Assembly: GCF_002215035.1 (NCBI RefSeq)
Contig: NZ_NKFP01000004.1
Coordinates: forward strand, 559,726 to 623,725
Length of the DNA: 64,000 bases
Reading direction: 5' to 3'
DNA from: Leptolyngbya ohadii IS1
GTDB lineage: Bacteria; Cyanobacteriota; Cyanobacteriia; Elainellales; Elainellaceae
Under the pieces are notes generated by a model. The model was not told where the DNA came from, searched no databases, and worked only from the letters and a program-made list of their open reading frames with translations. Positions 1-9,183 of the stretch are shown here, one piece after another; position 1 is the first letter of the stretch, and every line of letters begins with the position of its first letter. The position numbers were made by a program, and so were the translations under genes.

Positions 1-736
1 TGTGAGTGGCTTCTTCCTCATCCACGATCGTCACGGAGCCTTCCCCAACGATTTCGACAATGTGACCATCCACAATAATGGCGGTATTTTCGTCGATGCC
101 AAATCCGATCGTTGCGGGTTCTAGTGCCAGCGCAGTCAGCAGACGATTCAGACGACCCCGCTGGGCAAAGTGCTGGTCAATCACCACGTTGGGCAAAAAT
201 CCCATCCCGCGATCGATTTCAACGGTATCTGGACGAGCATGGGTTTCCGATTCGCCGACGACGATCATTTTGTCCGGCATCATGGCAGCGCCAGCACTGG
301 TTCCAGCAATCACTGCGCCTTCTGCAAGACGTTTGTGCAGCACGGTGTCCAGTTCGGTGTCCTTAATGATTTCCAGAATACGGGACTGATCGCCACCCGT
401 AAAAAAGATTCCCGTTGCATTTCGGACTGCCGACAGCGCACTTTCGTCGTCTGAATCTTCTCGGCGGCTGGTATCCACCACTTGAATATCCTCCACGCCG
501 AGCCGTCTGAAGACATCGGTATAGCGATCGCCCACTTCTCTGGGAGATCCGGTTGCAACCGTCATAATGGCAACACGAGCCTGCAATCCTCCCGCACGAC
601 GCACAAATTCCCGCAGGATTTTGCAGTCCCCGTCCTTATCTTCCGCACCACCAATAATAATTAATGAGCCATGCGATTCCGGCAGTTCTACGCTTTCCGA
701 AGGAGACACGAACGGCTGTTCCTTACTCTCTACCAT
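1..736 (-). CDS. cphB: Cyanophycinase, 3' end outside window
   Basis: Peptidase S51 family serine exopeptidase that degrades cyanophycin (multi-L-arginyl-poly-L-aspartate), the cyanobacterial nitrogen reserve, to beta-Asp-Arg dipeptides in the cytoplasm. About 245 residues are visible and the C-terminus lies beyond the left edge. Reading from ATG at 736, the protein has SLIIIGGAEDK near the start, then FFTGGDQSRI, then the nucleophile motif GTSAGAAMMPD, and later the GFGIDENTAI segment, in the order usual for CphB. The start follows GGAAGG at a 4-base spacing. No cyanophycin synthetase is visible; cphA often lies next to cphB and may sit to the left. Family assignment is firm. Confidence 0.93.
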   Translation of the reverse strand, partial: MVESKEQPFVSPSESVELPESHGSLIIIGGAEDKDGDCKILREFVRRAGGLQARVAIMTVATGSPREVGDRYTDVFRRLGVEDIQVVDTSRREDSDDESALSAVRNATGIFFTGGDQSRILEIIKDTELDTVLHKRLAEGAVIAGTSAGAAMMPDKMIVVGESETHARPDTVEIDRGMGFLPNVVIDQHFAQRGRLNRLLTALALEPATIGFGIDENTAIIVDGHIVEIVGEGSVTIVDEEEATH

Positions 737-926
737 ATTGCCTTCCAGAACTAATTCTTTTAATTCGAGTAACGGTGATCATGGCACGATCGCAAAACTC
801 GCCAGAACTCCCTTTTGGTAGACTCTGATACAAAAACGTTCTGCACTAAGAGAGAAGGGCGGTCGCCAGACGGAACATCCTGCTAGCGACTGCCTGCCGC
901 CACTTCAGAGGAATACTCATGGTGAA

Positions 927-2150
927 TTAACCGATTAACTGCACGACCTCCTCCACAACTTCACCCGCCGCCTCACCTTCCGCAGGACGAAGGACTCTAA
1001 CCGAAAATTGGCTCTGTTTTAGCAGCAGTTCAGCCTTAGAATCCGCCGCAGAACTAACAAGAATTAACGGAATTCGATCGCTCTGTTTATAAGCGGAAAT
1101 GGACTCTACCTGAAGCTGGAAGAAACCGGGCTGAAAATGGGGATTAAGTGCGCCATCGTATTCAAATTTGCTGAGCATGAGTTGAAAGGCGCGGATACGA
1201 TCGGGTTTCAGCGGCACATTTTCCAGGGTGCGGGCACGGAAGACGGGAATCAGGGAAGCAAAGGGAAAACGAACGGTGATCCAGCGATCGCGAACGGTGT
1301 CAAACGAGGCGCAGTGTGCCACCCCATCCCAGTTGGTTTCGCCGCGCAGCATAAACTTATAGCGGTTGCCGTCCCCTTTGAGCCGCAGCTCGATGCCGTC
1401 ATATTCAGAGAGGTCGATCGGCGGTTCTAGATTGCGGGTGCGGACGGAAGCAAATCCGCCGGAGTTTGCAGTGGAAACCTGTCCTGAAAATTCTGCGAAA
1501 TTGCCGTTTAAGCGAATGCCGCTCTGACTCACGCCGCCCATCACCACGTCGTCCAGGGCACCCCAGATCTCAGAGAGATTGATGGACTGGTGGCTGAAAT
1601 CAAAAATCGGCAAGCGACTATCCTGCTGTTCCGCCGCCTCTATTAGAAACCGCCCCGTTGGTTCTACCAGCGACTCTGATTCAATCGTCCCAAACGGCGA
1701 ATGATTGCCCATTGCACAAACGATCGTCCCTACCCCTGCCAGAAGTTCCGCTGGAGGAGCCTGCTGGAGGTCAAGCTTTACCCACTCCACACCACTGCGA
1801 TCGGGCTGGTAGGACAAATCCAGAGAGGCGGCACGAATCGGTTTACCCTGCGCTTGGAGGCAATCGACCAGGGCAGTGAGCAAATCACCCGTTCCGACAA
1901 TCAAAATAGTCTGGGGCAAAGTAGTCTGGGTCTGAGTTGTTTGGGGCATAGCAGCAACATTAGAGGCAGCAGAAGGAGGCGAAGAAGGAGACGCAGCAAG
2001 ATTCAGGGAGCGACTATCAACCGTTGGATCAGGACGACTGCCAAACCACTGCTGAAACCAGTCCATCTGACTCAAAATCGGTACTGCCCCAAAGTAGGAC
2101 AGCGTTTTCACAAATCGACCCAAATCCCAGTTCGACGATTGACGAGTCAT
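927..2150 (-). CDS. CIA30-domain protein with shortened Rossmann-like N-terminal part
   Basis: 407 residues. Residues about 168-332 match the CIA30 (complex I intermediate-associated protein 30) beta-sandwich: WGALDDVVMGGVSQSG, then GGFASVRTRN, then DGIELRLKGDGNRYKFMLR. In cyanobacteria this domain is often fused to an atypical NAD(P)-binding SDR domain. Here residues about 76-165 begin TILIVGTGDLLTALVD, a Rossmann-like strand and glycine turn, but the region is too short for a complete fold. A Ser/Ala/Pro-rich linker (about 45-75) precedes it, and a short alpha/beta tail (IPLILVSSAADSK) follows CIA30 as if the nucleotide-binding fold were split around it. Function is unknown; a role in complex assembly or redox is inference from the family name only. 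Confidence 0.85.
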   Translation of the reverse strand: MTRQSSNWDLGRFVKTLSYFGAVPILSQMDWFQQWFGSRPDPTVDSRSLNLAASPSSPPSAASNVAAMPQTTQTQTTLPQTILIVGTGDLLTALVDCLQAQGKPIRAASLDLSYQPDRSGVEWVKLDLQQAPPAELLAGVGTIVCAMGNHSPFGTIESESLVEPTGRFLIEAAEQQDSRLPIFDFSHQSINLSEIWGALDDVVMGGVSQSGIRLNGNFAEFSGQVSTANSGGFASVRTRNLEPPIDLSEYDGIELRLKGDGNRYKFMLRGETNWDGVAHCASFDTVRDRWITVRFPFASLIPVFRARTLENVPLKPDRIRAFQLMLSKFEYDGALNPHFQPGFFQLQVESISAYKQSDRIPLILVSSAADSKAELLLKQSQFSVRVLRPAEGEAAGEVVEEVVQLIG

Positions 2151-2238
2151 CTAATTTTCCCTCTCCCATCATCAACCCAACTCCCTCTATTCTCGCTTTC
2201 TCCACAAAAGCAGGGCGATCGACCTGAGGAGCGATCGG

Positions 2239-2290
2239 TTCTCCCCTGCTCCCTGCTCCCCTGCTCCTACCCATCCACTCCCCACTCCCG
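2239..2290. repeat. STRR-type heptamer tract
   Basis: C-rich 7-bp units (CCCCTGCT, CCCTGCT, CCCCACT) in the gap between the CIA30 gene and the TPR-M48-like gene. The same type of tract recurs at about ten places in this window, always intergenic or at gene edges. Confidence 0.7.
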
Positions 2291-2439
2291 ACACAATTCC
2301 CCCAAACAAGGGCATACTCGATCGCAGTTCGCGGCAATCCCTGCGGCGATCGAAGCTAATTTTCGCGAAGCAAAGCAACGGAAAGTCTGCTAAAAGTGAA
2401 GGCTGACGGCAAAAACCGATCTGATGGAGGTGCAATGCA

Positions 2440-4890
2440 ATGAGCAATCGTGCTGGCGATTTTTACTCAGGAATGTCATCCCCAAACCCATCGGCAAATG
2501 CACTGCAAGCCGGATTACTTGCCCTGAAGCAGAAGGAATACAATCGGGCGATCGAGCTATTGGAAACCGTGGGGCAAACTGCATCGACCCGCAGCGATCG
2601 TCTGAAAGCCGAAATGGGACTGGTTAAAGCATACGCCCGCACCCAGCAACCGCAAAGGGCGATCGCACTCTGTCAAACCCTGTGCCGCAGCCAGAATTCC
2701 CAGGTGCAGAACTGGGCAACCCAAACCCTGAGCGATCTGGAACTCCGCTATGAGTCAATTTCAACACCAGGCTCCGCCGTACCCTACTGGTCGGATGAAA
2801 CAGGGGCAAATTTAACGGGAATCGGCGAAACGGGGACAGACGAAACGGGATTCATGCCGCTGGAAGACGAAACGGGATTTATTCCGTCGGTGCTAACCTC
2901 TACGGCGTTTTCGCCTCCCCCAACCCCTGCTACTCCTGCTGCAAAAACTGAATCCACCCCCCAGCCTGTCCTACCGGAAGTGCAGCCTTCAACCAAGGGC
3001 AGTCAAGTGGCTTCCGTGCGAGTCGCAGCCGATCCGGAACCCTTGCCCAACCCAGTAGTATCGCAGCCGTTCGATTTTTCGGACTGGGGCACGGCTCAGC
3101 GGCTTCAGAAATGGTCGGGTCTCGCCAAAGTGGATCGATCGCCTTTCTGGGCACTTCAGGTGGGGACGATTACCTTTCTTGTTTGGTGGAGCTGTGCGCT
3201 GATTAATTTTGGGCGCGATCGGCTGAATGAGGTTCTGTTAAACATTCGGTTCGACTGGATTGGGCTGCGGCTTAATTATTTGGCGATCTACTTCGATCCC
3301 TTTTGGGCGGTGGTGATCGGTCTGGCGGCGCTGTTCTTTGCGTCTCCCTGGCTGCTGGATAGGGTGCTAAAGTCCTGCTACGGCATGGAAGACCTGCGGC
3401 GCACGGAACTCGATACCTTCAGTCCAGAAGCTTTGCGGCTGCTTCGGCGGCTAACAGGTTCGCGCAATTTGCCCTTTCCAACGCTCCAGCGCATCCCGAT
3501 CGCCGTTCCCTTTTGTGTTGCCTATGGCTATCTGCCGCGTAACGCTCGGATTGTCGTCAGTCAGGGCTTGCTGGAGCAGCTAGAACCGGATGAAATCGCG
3601 GCACTTCTGGCAGCAGAGTGGACTCATATTGCTCAGCGGGAAGTTGGCATTTTGTCCCTGGCGGCGATCGTTGCACAGCTGCCCTATTTGCTCTACTGGT
3701 ACGCAGCAAGCTGGGGGAATCGCATCTCAAACCGCTTCTTGCAGGCACTGGCGATCGGGCTGTCTAGCATCGGCTATGGAATTTACTGGCTGCTCAGGAT
3801 TCCGGCACTGCTGCTGTCCCGAATTCGGGTCTATTTTAGCGATCGCACGGCGGCAGAATTAACGGGCAACCCCAATGGACTGGCGCGGGCACTGATGAAG
3901 GTGACGATCGGTATGGCAGAAAGTTTGACCGCCGACGGATCGACGCCGCCCCTGGTCGAAAGCCTGGATATCCTGATGCCCGTGGGCTATCGGCAGGCGA
4001 TCGCGTTGGGAAGCTTTTACAAACAAAATCCTGTTTTCGACTGGATGGACTGGGACTGCTGCCGACCTTACCGCCCCTGGCTAAATGCCCTGAATAGCCA
4101 TCCCTTACTAGGCGATCGCCTCAGTCGAATTGCAGACTATGCGCGTCACTGGCGACTGGAACCGCAGATCACTGGGCAAAGTATTGGGCAAACGCCGATC
4201 GCGAACGTGAAGCGAAATCCGGGGAAAGCGCGGCTCTACTTTGCCCCTGTACTGGGTGTGCTGGGTGGGTGGCTGCTGGCGGTGCTAATGTGGGTGATCG
4301 GTTTTATTGCAAAGCAAATGAACTGGCTGGAGATCGACTGGATGTGGGCAGACTGGTCTGTGTTTACCGGACTGGGGCTGCTGGGCTTTAGTGTCGGAAC
4401 GTTTCTGCGAATCAACGCCTTTTTCCCAGATATCAAGCGGACTGCCCTGCGGGAAGAACCGCCCCTCGCAGACTGGCTCACCAACCCAGCAGCACTGCCG
4501 ATTGACCACCATCCAATCCGCCTTCAGGGACAGCTTTATGGGCGGCGCGGTATCTTGAATCGGCTGCATCAAGATCTGTTTCTGCAAATTAATTCCCCTG
4601 AGGGCACGATCGATCGCAGCATGATTCGGCTGCACTTTACCAGTCCGCTCGGAAGCTTTAGCGATGTGATCCTGGAAATGGTGCGTCCTGAAATCTGGCT
4701 GGGGTCGCCCGCTAAAACCGTAACCGTCGTTGGCTGGTTTCGGCGAGGGGCAGTCCCCTGGATTGATGTGGAAACTATTCAGTCTGCGCGAGGCACGATC
4801 GCTCGCAGTGCCCATCCTGTCTGGTCTACCGTCCTGGGGATTGTTGCAGCGATTGCTGGAGCTTATGTGATTTTGACGGGTGGATCTTGA
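2440..4890 (+). CDS. TPR and M48-like membrane protein with degenerate zinc site
   Basis: 816 residues. Order: TPR-like helical repeats (about 18-100, 'ALKQKEYNRAIELLETV'), a Thr/Pro-rich linker (about 105-215), two membrane segments (about 237-257 and 285-305), an M48 (Ste24/HtpX-like) domain (about 330-560), two more membrane segments (about 600-665), a soluble C-terminal domain and a final membrane helix. In M48 proteases the zinc ligands are HExxH plus a downstream Glu. Here the first motif reads AAEWTHI, so the first His is Ala, and the later motif reads RVYFSD where active enzymes have R-E-Y-x-A-D. Proteolysis is therefore doubtful; a scaffold or chaperone-like membrane role is inference. 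ATG at 2440 is preceded by GGAGG at a 9-base spacing. Confidence 0.8.
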   Translation: MSNRAGDFYSGMSSPNPSANALQAGLLALKQKEYNRAIELLETVGQTASTRSDRLKAEMGLVKAYARTQQPQRAIALCQTLCRSQNSQVQNWATQTLSDLELRYESISTPGSAVPYWSDETGANLTGIGETGTDETGFMPLEDETGFIPSVLTSTAFSPPPTPATPAAKTESTPQPVLPEVQPSTKGSQVASVRVAADPEPLPNPVVSQPFDFSDWGTAQRLQKWSGLAKVDRSPFWALQVGTITFLVWWSCALINFGRDRLNEVLLNIRFDWIGLRLNYLAIYFDPFWAVVIGLAALFFASPWLLDRVLKSCYGMEDLRRTELDTFSPEALRLLRRLTGSRNLPFPTLQRIPIAVPFCVAYGYLPRNARIVVSQGLLEQLEPDEIAALLAAEWTHIAQREVGILSLAAIVAQLPYLLYWYAASWGNRISNRFLQALAIGLSSIGYGIYWLLRIPALLLSRIRVYFSDRTAAELTGNPNGLARALMKVTIGMAESLTADGSTPPLVESLDILMPVGYRQAIALGSFYKQNPVFDWMDWDCCRPYRPWLNALNSHPLLGDRLSRIADYARHWRLEPQITGQSIGQTPIANVKRNPGKARLYFAPVLGVLGGWLLAVLMWVIGFIAKQMNWLEIDWMWADWSVFTGLGLLGFSVGTFLRINAFFPDIKRTALREEPPLADWLTNPAALPIDHHPIRLQGQLYGRRGILNRLHQDLFLQINSPEGTIDRSMIRLHFTSPLGSFSDVILEMVRPEIWLGSPAKTVTVVGWFRRGAVPWIDVETIQSARGTIARSAHPVWSTVLGIVAAIAGAYVILTGGS

Positions 4891-4909
4891 GAAGTTTTGT
4901 GGGCAGCGA

Positions 4910-5317
4910 CTAATTCTCCGCCAGAACCTCGATCGTCTGCCGATAAGCCACGATCGAAAAATTGCGCTGCTGTTCCTTCATGGCGTAAAGAATGACGTTG
5001 GAGAGTTCGTCGTTGACGATCGCCCGAATTTCGATATTGGGTTCAATCTGGGTTTCAATCTGCGCCTCGGCAGTATTGTCGGCAGTATTGTCAGCGTAAC
5101 CCTCGGCAGAGGAGTCTTGACGGTCTTCAGAAGGAGTAATGGATGCCTGATGCAGGCGAGTATAGCGTCCCCCGCCTTCCACCTGGCTAATGCTATAGCC
5201 AATCACCTTCAGACTTGTGAGCAGCCCTACAATGCTCTCCTTCAGGACGGCTTCGGTAATAATCGTGACAAGCACCGCCGATTCGGTGAGGGAGGAAGAC
5301 TGCTCAAAGTCCAGCAT
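4910..5317 (-). CDS. PII-like small regulatory protein
   Basis: 135 residues with the beta-alpha-beta pattern of the PII/SbtB-like ferredoxin fold: VLVTIITEAVLKESIVGLL, then GYSISQVEGGGRYTR, then NIEIRAIVNDELSNVIL. The loop where PII proteins carry the T-loop is long, acidic and Thr/Asn-rich (about residues 60-90), and includes a 12-bp in-frame tandem duplication (GGCAGTATTGTC twice at 5069-5092). PII-like proteins usually bind adenine nucleotides or bicarbonate-related effectors and control a transporter; no partner transporter is next to it. The start ATG shares one base with the TAA stop of the upstream SLH gene (TAATG), suggesting translational coupling. Family level is likely, exact role unknown. 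Confidence 0.7.
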   Translation of the reverse strand: MLDFEQSSSLTESAVLVTIITEAVLKESIVGLLTSLKVIGYSISQVEGGGRYTRLHQASITPSEDRQDSSAEGYADNTADNTAEAQIETQIEPNIEIRAIVNDELSNVILYAMKEQQRNFSIVAYRQTIEVLAEN

Positions 5318-6351
5318 TACGGTCGCACAATGTATTGAGACGTGGAATTAGATGAAATGGGAGGAACCTGCCCCTGGGAAACAAGTGCCTGATACAAAAA
5401 GGCAGCAACCTCTGCACGGGTAGCAGGCTGGTTCGGATTCAGTATATCAGGGCTGGGATGGTTGACGACTAATCCTGCCTCAGTTGCCGCCGCCGCCACC
5501 GGAATACTCCAATTGGGAAGCTGATCCCGATCGCGGAAAAGCTGCAAAGTTTGCTCAGGATTGGCGGTTGGTGCGAGCTTTAAGCCGCTGGTGAGTGCCG
5601 TAAGCGCCTGAACACGCGGAATTTGTAAATCGGGCTGGAAGGTGCCATCGGGAAAACCTTTGAGGAAGCCCGTCTGAACGGCAGAATCGATCGCCCCTGC
5701 TGCCCACAAATTACCGGGCACATCCTGAAACGCGATCGGAGACTGTTGAGCAGGCTGGTCGAAGGTGTTTTGAATGAGCGTTGCAAATTCGGCGCGGGTT
5801 ACGGGCTGGTCGGGGCGAAAAGTTCCGTCATTAAAACCGCTGATGTCGCCTCGCTGGGAAAGTGCCGCAATGAAAGGAGCTGCCCAGTAGGTTGAGGGTA
5901 CATCCGAAAAAGGCGTCTCCAGGGAACTGGGAGCCGTCGCATTGTTCTGGTTTTCCTCAACGGCAGCAGGTTGATTCGTCTGTCCCTGCGGCAGGGGCAC
6001 GGGAAGGGGAACGACTGCTACGGGAGTTCTGGGAGCGATCGCCTCTGGTAAAGGATTAACCGGGGATGCAGGCTGACTGATGGGCGGCGTAATTCGCTGT
6101 CCTCCTGCTGCGGGGGGTGCGATGAGCAAATCATCTCTGTCCCCTGCGGTTGGGGTCTGAGATTGCCCCTCGGCGAAGTTTGGAATCGGGAATAGTCCGG
6201 TTTGCGACAGGAAGCTTTCATTGCTGCGGGTGAGTCCCCAAGCAAGAACAGTGCCGAGGCTAGCAAATGCTACCAGCACCGCCACAAATTCATCAAAATC
6301 CAGGGGGCTTTTACGGGAAGGACGAGGGTCTGAAGGGGGGCGAGCAGTCAT
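5317..6351 (-). CDS. SLH-domain membrane-anchored protein
   Basis: 344 residues. One N-terminal transmembrane helix (about 22-40), a Pro-rich spacer (about 60-145), then three S-layer homology repeats (about 148-190, 206-255 and 265-325). The first contains FSDVPSTYWAAPFIAALSQ and GFNDGTFRPDQPVTRAEFA, the standard SLH signature. Such domains bind peptidoglycan-linked polymers in the periplasm or cell wall. It lacks the porin beta-barrel seen in cyanobacterial SLH porins (Som-type), so it is more likely an envelope tether or structural protein. Same strand as the DUF3747 gene upstream and overlapping the PII-like gene downstream; the three look like one transcription unit. Confidence 0.85.
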   Translation of the reverse strand: MTARPPSDPRPSRKSPLDFDEFVAVLVAFASLGTVLAWGLTRSNESFLSQTGLFPIPNFAEGQSQTPTAGDRDDLLIAPPAAGGQRITPPISQPASPVNPLPEAIAPRTPVAVVPLPVPLPQGQTNQPAAVEENQNNATAPSSLETPFSDVPSTYWAAPFIAALSQRGDISGFNDGTFRPDQPVTRAEFATLIQNTFDQPAQQSPIAFQDVPGNLWAAGAIDSAVQTGFLKGFPDGTFQPDLQIPRVQALTALTSGLKLAPTANPEQTLQLFRDRDQLPNWSIPVAAAATEAGLVVNHPSPDILNPNQPATRAEVAAFLYQALVSQGQVPPISSNSTSQYIVRP

Positions 6352-6468
6352 GGCGATCGTTATTCTCCGATCGAGAAACAGTCTTTTGGCTGATCAGTCT
6401 AGCGCAGCTTTTCCCCCTTTGAATCACTCCGGCAAGATTACTCACCTTTAGGAAGAATTTAAGGAGGA

Positions 6469-7758
6469 TTACCGAATAGGAACGATCGTCACCGAGAGAT
6501 TTTCTCCCTCCAATCGCTGCTTGAGCTGCTCGGCGCTGTTCAGGTCCCGAAATAAACCTGCCTGTACCGCTGGCTGACCGTTGATTTCCACGATCTGGGT
6601 TTGGGGGGCAAGCGATCGAACCTGATCCTGCATTTCTGCTGAGTCTGCCGCCACAATGACGCGATAGCCGAAGACAATTCCCCTTGCCTGCTGCTGAGGG
6701 ACGGTCACAGGAGGAGTTACTGGGGAAGGGGTCGCCGTGGCATTCGGAGCGGGAATTTCCGGCTGGGAGGCGGGTACCTCTACTGGCACCTCTACTGGCA
6801 CATTTGTTGGCACATTTGTAGGCACCTCTGCTGGCACCTCTGTTGGCAAATCCACGGGCACCTCTACTGGTATGTTTACCGGAGCAGGATTAGCGGCTGT
6901 CTCGGTGGGAGGGGCAGGAAGGGCGGAAGGTGCAGGATTTTCAGTCGCACGACGGGGCGGCATTGGCGGCAGATTTGCCCTAGGGGAACCGGGTTGAGGA
7001 ACCGGAATTTGGACTGAATCGGTTGGGGCTGGCTGTGCTGTTCCCTCGGATGCGGGTACTTCTGTAATGGGAGACGTGCTGCCGGGAGGAGGTAAAAGCG
7101 GGGAATTAGAGGGCGTTTGTGGTTCCGGGAGGGCAGGGGGCGAAATCGGTCCGGCTGTGGCAGTGGGGGAATTGGCAGCGGCAAGCAGTACCGAAACTGG
7201 CTGATCGTTCGTGACATAAAGGTGCCCGGTCGGTCGTCCGTTGAAGACTCGACGAGCCAAGCGCCAGCCCGGATCAAGATAAATTCGCGCAAACTGACCC
7301 GGTTGGGGAAGTCCGTAGGTTCTGCCGATCGGAACATTCACATTTCGCAGACGATTGGCTGCCGCCACCAGCACCAGATCATTTCCCTGACGTAAGACCC
7401 GGAGGCTGTACTGCAATCCCAATTCTTCGCCTGCGGTTCGTACCGAGTAGCCGTTGCTATCAATGCTGCGTCCGCAGATGCCTGTAAAGTCAAATTGCGT
7501 CAGGAGCGGATCGACGAGCGTTAAACCTGCCCCGGTCGGCACTTCCCCCCAGCAGGGACGATCGTCTTTGACCTGCTCCAGAATCATCAGCCCGTAGCCA
7601 ATTCGACCCGCCGGGGCTGCCACCACAATAAAGTTTTCTGGATTGCTCACCTCGGTTTGCTCAAACTGAGCCGTAGCTGAGGCGGGTGTGCCCCAAAAGG
7701 GAGTTGCCATGAGCAGGAGTGCCAGTAGTCCAAACCGTCTATTCTTGACTGTCTTCAT
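6469..7758 (-). CDS. Secreted DUF3747 protein with Pro-rich repeat and SPOR-like C-terminus
   Basis: 429 residues. Signal peptide (about 1-29, ending ASATA), then a DUF3747 domain (about 35-195; FIVVAAPAGRIGYGLMILEQ, DFTGICGRSIDSNGYSVR), a cyanobacteria-specific extracytoplasmic domain of unknown function. Residues about 200-350 are Pro-rich and include a run of 4-residue units of the VEVP/TNVP/AEVP kind, encoded by 12-bp tandem repeats (about 6775-6870). The last 70 residues resemble a SPOR-like fold (PAVQAGLFRDLNSAEQLKQRL), which in other proteins binds denuded peptidoglycan. Periplasmic or wall-bound location is likely; function unknown. Confidence 0.82.
   Translation of the reverse strand: MKTVKNRRFGLLALLLMATPFWGTPASATAQFEQTEVSNPENFIVVAAPAGRIGYGLMILEQVKDDRPCWGEVPTGAGLTLVDPLLTQFDFTGICGRSIDSNGYSVRTAGEELGLQYSLRVLRQGNDLVLVAAANRLRNVNVPIGRTYGLPQPGQFARIYLDPGWRLARRVFNGRPTGHLYVTNDQPVSVLLAAANSPTATAGPISPPALPEPQTPSNSPLLPPPGSTSPITEVPASEGTAQPAPTDSVQIPVPQPGSPRANLPPMPPRRATENPAPSALPAPPTETAANPAPVNIPVEVPVDLPTEVPAEVPTNVPTNVPVEVPVEVPASQPEIPAPNATATPSPVTPPVTVPQQQARGIVFGYRVIVAADSAEMQDQVRSLAPQTQIVEINGQPAVQAGLFRDLNSAEQLKQRLEGENLSVTIVPIR
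6775..6870. repeat. 12-bp in-frame tandem repeats
   Basis: Units of the type GGCACCTCTACT / GGCACATTTGTT / GGCACCTCTGCT follow one another inside the DUF3747 gene and encode the repeating P-x-E/N-V segment. Unit length is a multiple of three, so copy number can vary without shifting the frame. Confidence 0.75.
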
Positions 7759-8006
7759 AGTGAGTTGCGGCGCGTAGTGTGAACAGCGAATCCAGGAGAC
7801 GAACTTTTGCAGGATTTTGCTTTGAGAAGCGTTGCTACAGGCGTTTTGACAGGCTTTTCCTTGGCAATTTTCTGAATGCTAGCGGCAGGATCAATTCCTT
7901 GCCTCAAGACGATACCGTATTTGCTGAATCGTGCCAATTCAAGGAGTGCCCTACCCTTCGCCTCCTCTCTGCGAAATCAGCCGAATTTGCCTTGTAGGGC
8001 TGCTTT

Positions 8007-8708
8007 ATGCCCCAGTCGCTAGAAATTATGCCCCCTAGCAGCGCATTTGTTCCCATGCAATCGGTTGTGTCTCCCATTTTCGAGGCAGAAATCACAGGTT
8101 CCTCTCCTTCTACTTCTGCTTCAACCCCTGCATCCATCAGGCATCCTATTGAAATTAGTTTTGACGATCTGAGCGAATTTGAAATCGTTCAGAATCAGTA
8201 TTCCGCATTCGGAGTGCGCTTTTACAATGCGATCGCCCTTCAGCCGACCAACCTCTCCTTTCGGATCGATCGAATGGGGGTGATGCCTATGGGCAACGCT
8301 ATGAAACTAACGATCGCCTTTGATATTCCTCCGCAGCAAGTTCGACTGATTCTAACGGGCGCAAGCCTCATTCATGCCACTCTGCTTAATAGAGAGCATC
8401 ACCCTATCAGCAACCCAACCAGTCAACCTATCAGTCGACCACCGCTGCTACCCGCACAAGCTGCCCTGCCCCCCTCCGCTTCGCGCCGCTCTAGCCCAAA
8501 TCCAAACTCAACAGTTGAACCATTCGCTTTTCCGCAATACGAATTAAACTTTGCAGCGGTTCCATCCTGCCCTGAGGAGAGTTCTACCCTGCGATCGAAA
8601 AACGTTCAACTGTATCCAACTCAACTACATCAAATCGAGCTACAGTCTGCTTCGCCTTTTGTCCTTGGACAATTGACGATTGAATTGGAGGGCTGGGCGA
8701 TTGGTTGA
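8007..8708 (+). CDS. Hypothetical beta-rich protein
   Basis: 233 residues that I do not recognise. Residues about 48-110 (IEISFDDLSEFEIVQNQYS, then GVRFYNAIALQPTN, then MKLTIAFDIPPQQVRLIL) look like the start of a beta-sandwich of the kind found in cyanobacterial secreted or PEP-CTERM-like proteins. A Pro/Ser-rich stretch (about 130-170) and a second beta-rich part follow. No signal peptide or membrane helix is evident. The hydrophobic/polar alternation supports real coding, and no competing frame covers the stretch. Start could also be the internal ATG at 8028. Confidence 0.6.
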   Translation: MPQSLEIMPPSSAFVPMQSVVSPIFEAEITGSSPSTSASTPASIRHPIEISFDDLSEFEIVQNQYSAFGVRFYNAIALQPTNLSFRIDRMGVMPMGNAMKLTIAFDIPPQQVRLILTGASLIHATLLNREHHPISNPTSQPISRPPLLPAQAALPPSASRRSSPNPNSTVEPFAFPQYELNFAAVPSCPEESSTLRSKNVQLYPTQLHQIELQSASPFVLGQLTIELEGWAIG

Positions 8709-8872
8709 GCCATTTTACGGCAGATCTAGCTGTGTTCAGTTCACCGCGTTTCAACTTGTTTTGCTCAGCTTTGTTCTGCGATCGGTTATGAATGAGCAGC
8801 AGTTTAATTTTCTATCTAAAGCATTAGAATTCAAAGCACTCACCGTCCATAGAATCCAGGCAGAACGTATAG

Positions 8873-8974
8873 ATCACCCGTTCAGGTGATGGGCAATTTG
8901 CATAGAATCGCTATCGTATAAATACTGATATACCTAAGCAGTTTGTCAACCCGGCGGGAAACCGTCGGGCTTTT
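8873..8974 (+). other. Two hairpins ending in a terminator; possible small RNA or 3' UTR
   Basis: Within the 475-bp gap 8709-9183. A first hairpin has 6-bp arms (ATCACC at 8873-8878, GGTGAT at 8885-8890). About 60 bases on is a strong terminator hairpin (8950-8969). The stretch is either the trailer of the upstream hypothetical gene or a short independent transcript. I see no convincing tRNA or known riboswitch in it. Confidence 0.3.
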
Positions 8975-8976
8975 AT
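8950..8976 (+). terminator. Rho-independent terminator
   Basis: 8-bp stem CCCGGCGG / CCGTCGGG (one G-U pair) closed by a GAAA tetraloop and followed by CTTTTATTATT. Confidence 0.75.
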
Positions 8977-9088
8977 TATTCAATCTTCTTATGCGCTAAG
9001 GGTAGAAAAGCTTTGCAGCGATTCGGTGCAGCAGTTCAGCATTAGTTTGATTCGCACAAAATACGTTTTCTAAAATCAAAAGTTTTCC

Positions 9089-9136
9089 AAAATTAAAAGG
9101 GCTGAGTTGTCCCGACGATCGCAGGATTCTCAGCCC
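9089..9136 (-). terminator. Rho-independent terminator for the downstream nuclease gene
   Basis: On the minus strand GGGCTGAG (9136-9129) pairs perfectly with CTCAGCCC (9106-9099), followed by TTTTAATTTT. It sits 48 bases past the stop of the PD-(D/E)XK nuclease gene and points the same way. Confidence 0.75.
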
Positions 9137-9183
9137 AGTTGTTATGACGTTAATGATTAAGACCTTTAATACTTACGGTCTGC

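Noticed and set aside
1701-2393. 230-residue plus-strand frame opposite the CIA30 gene
   Set aside because: Low-complexity Arg-rich shadow of the real minus-strand gene.
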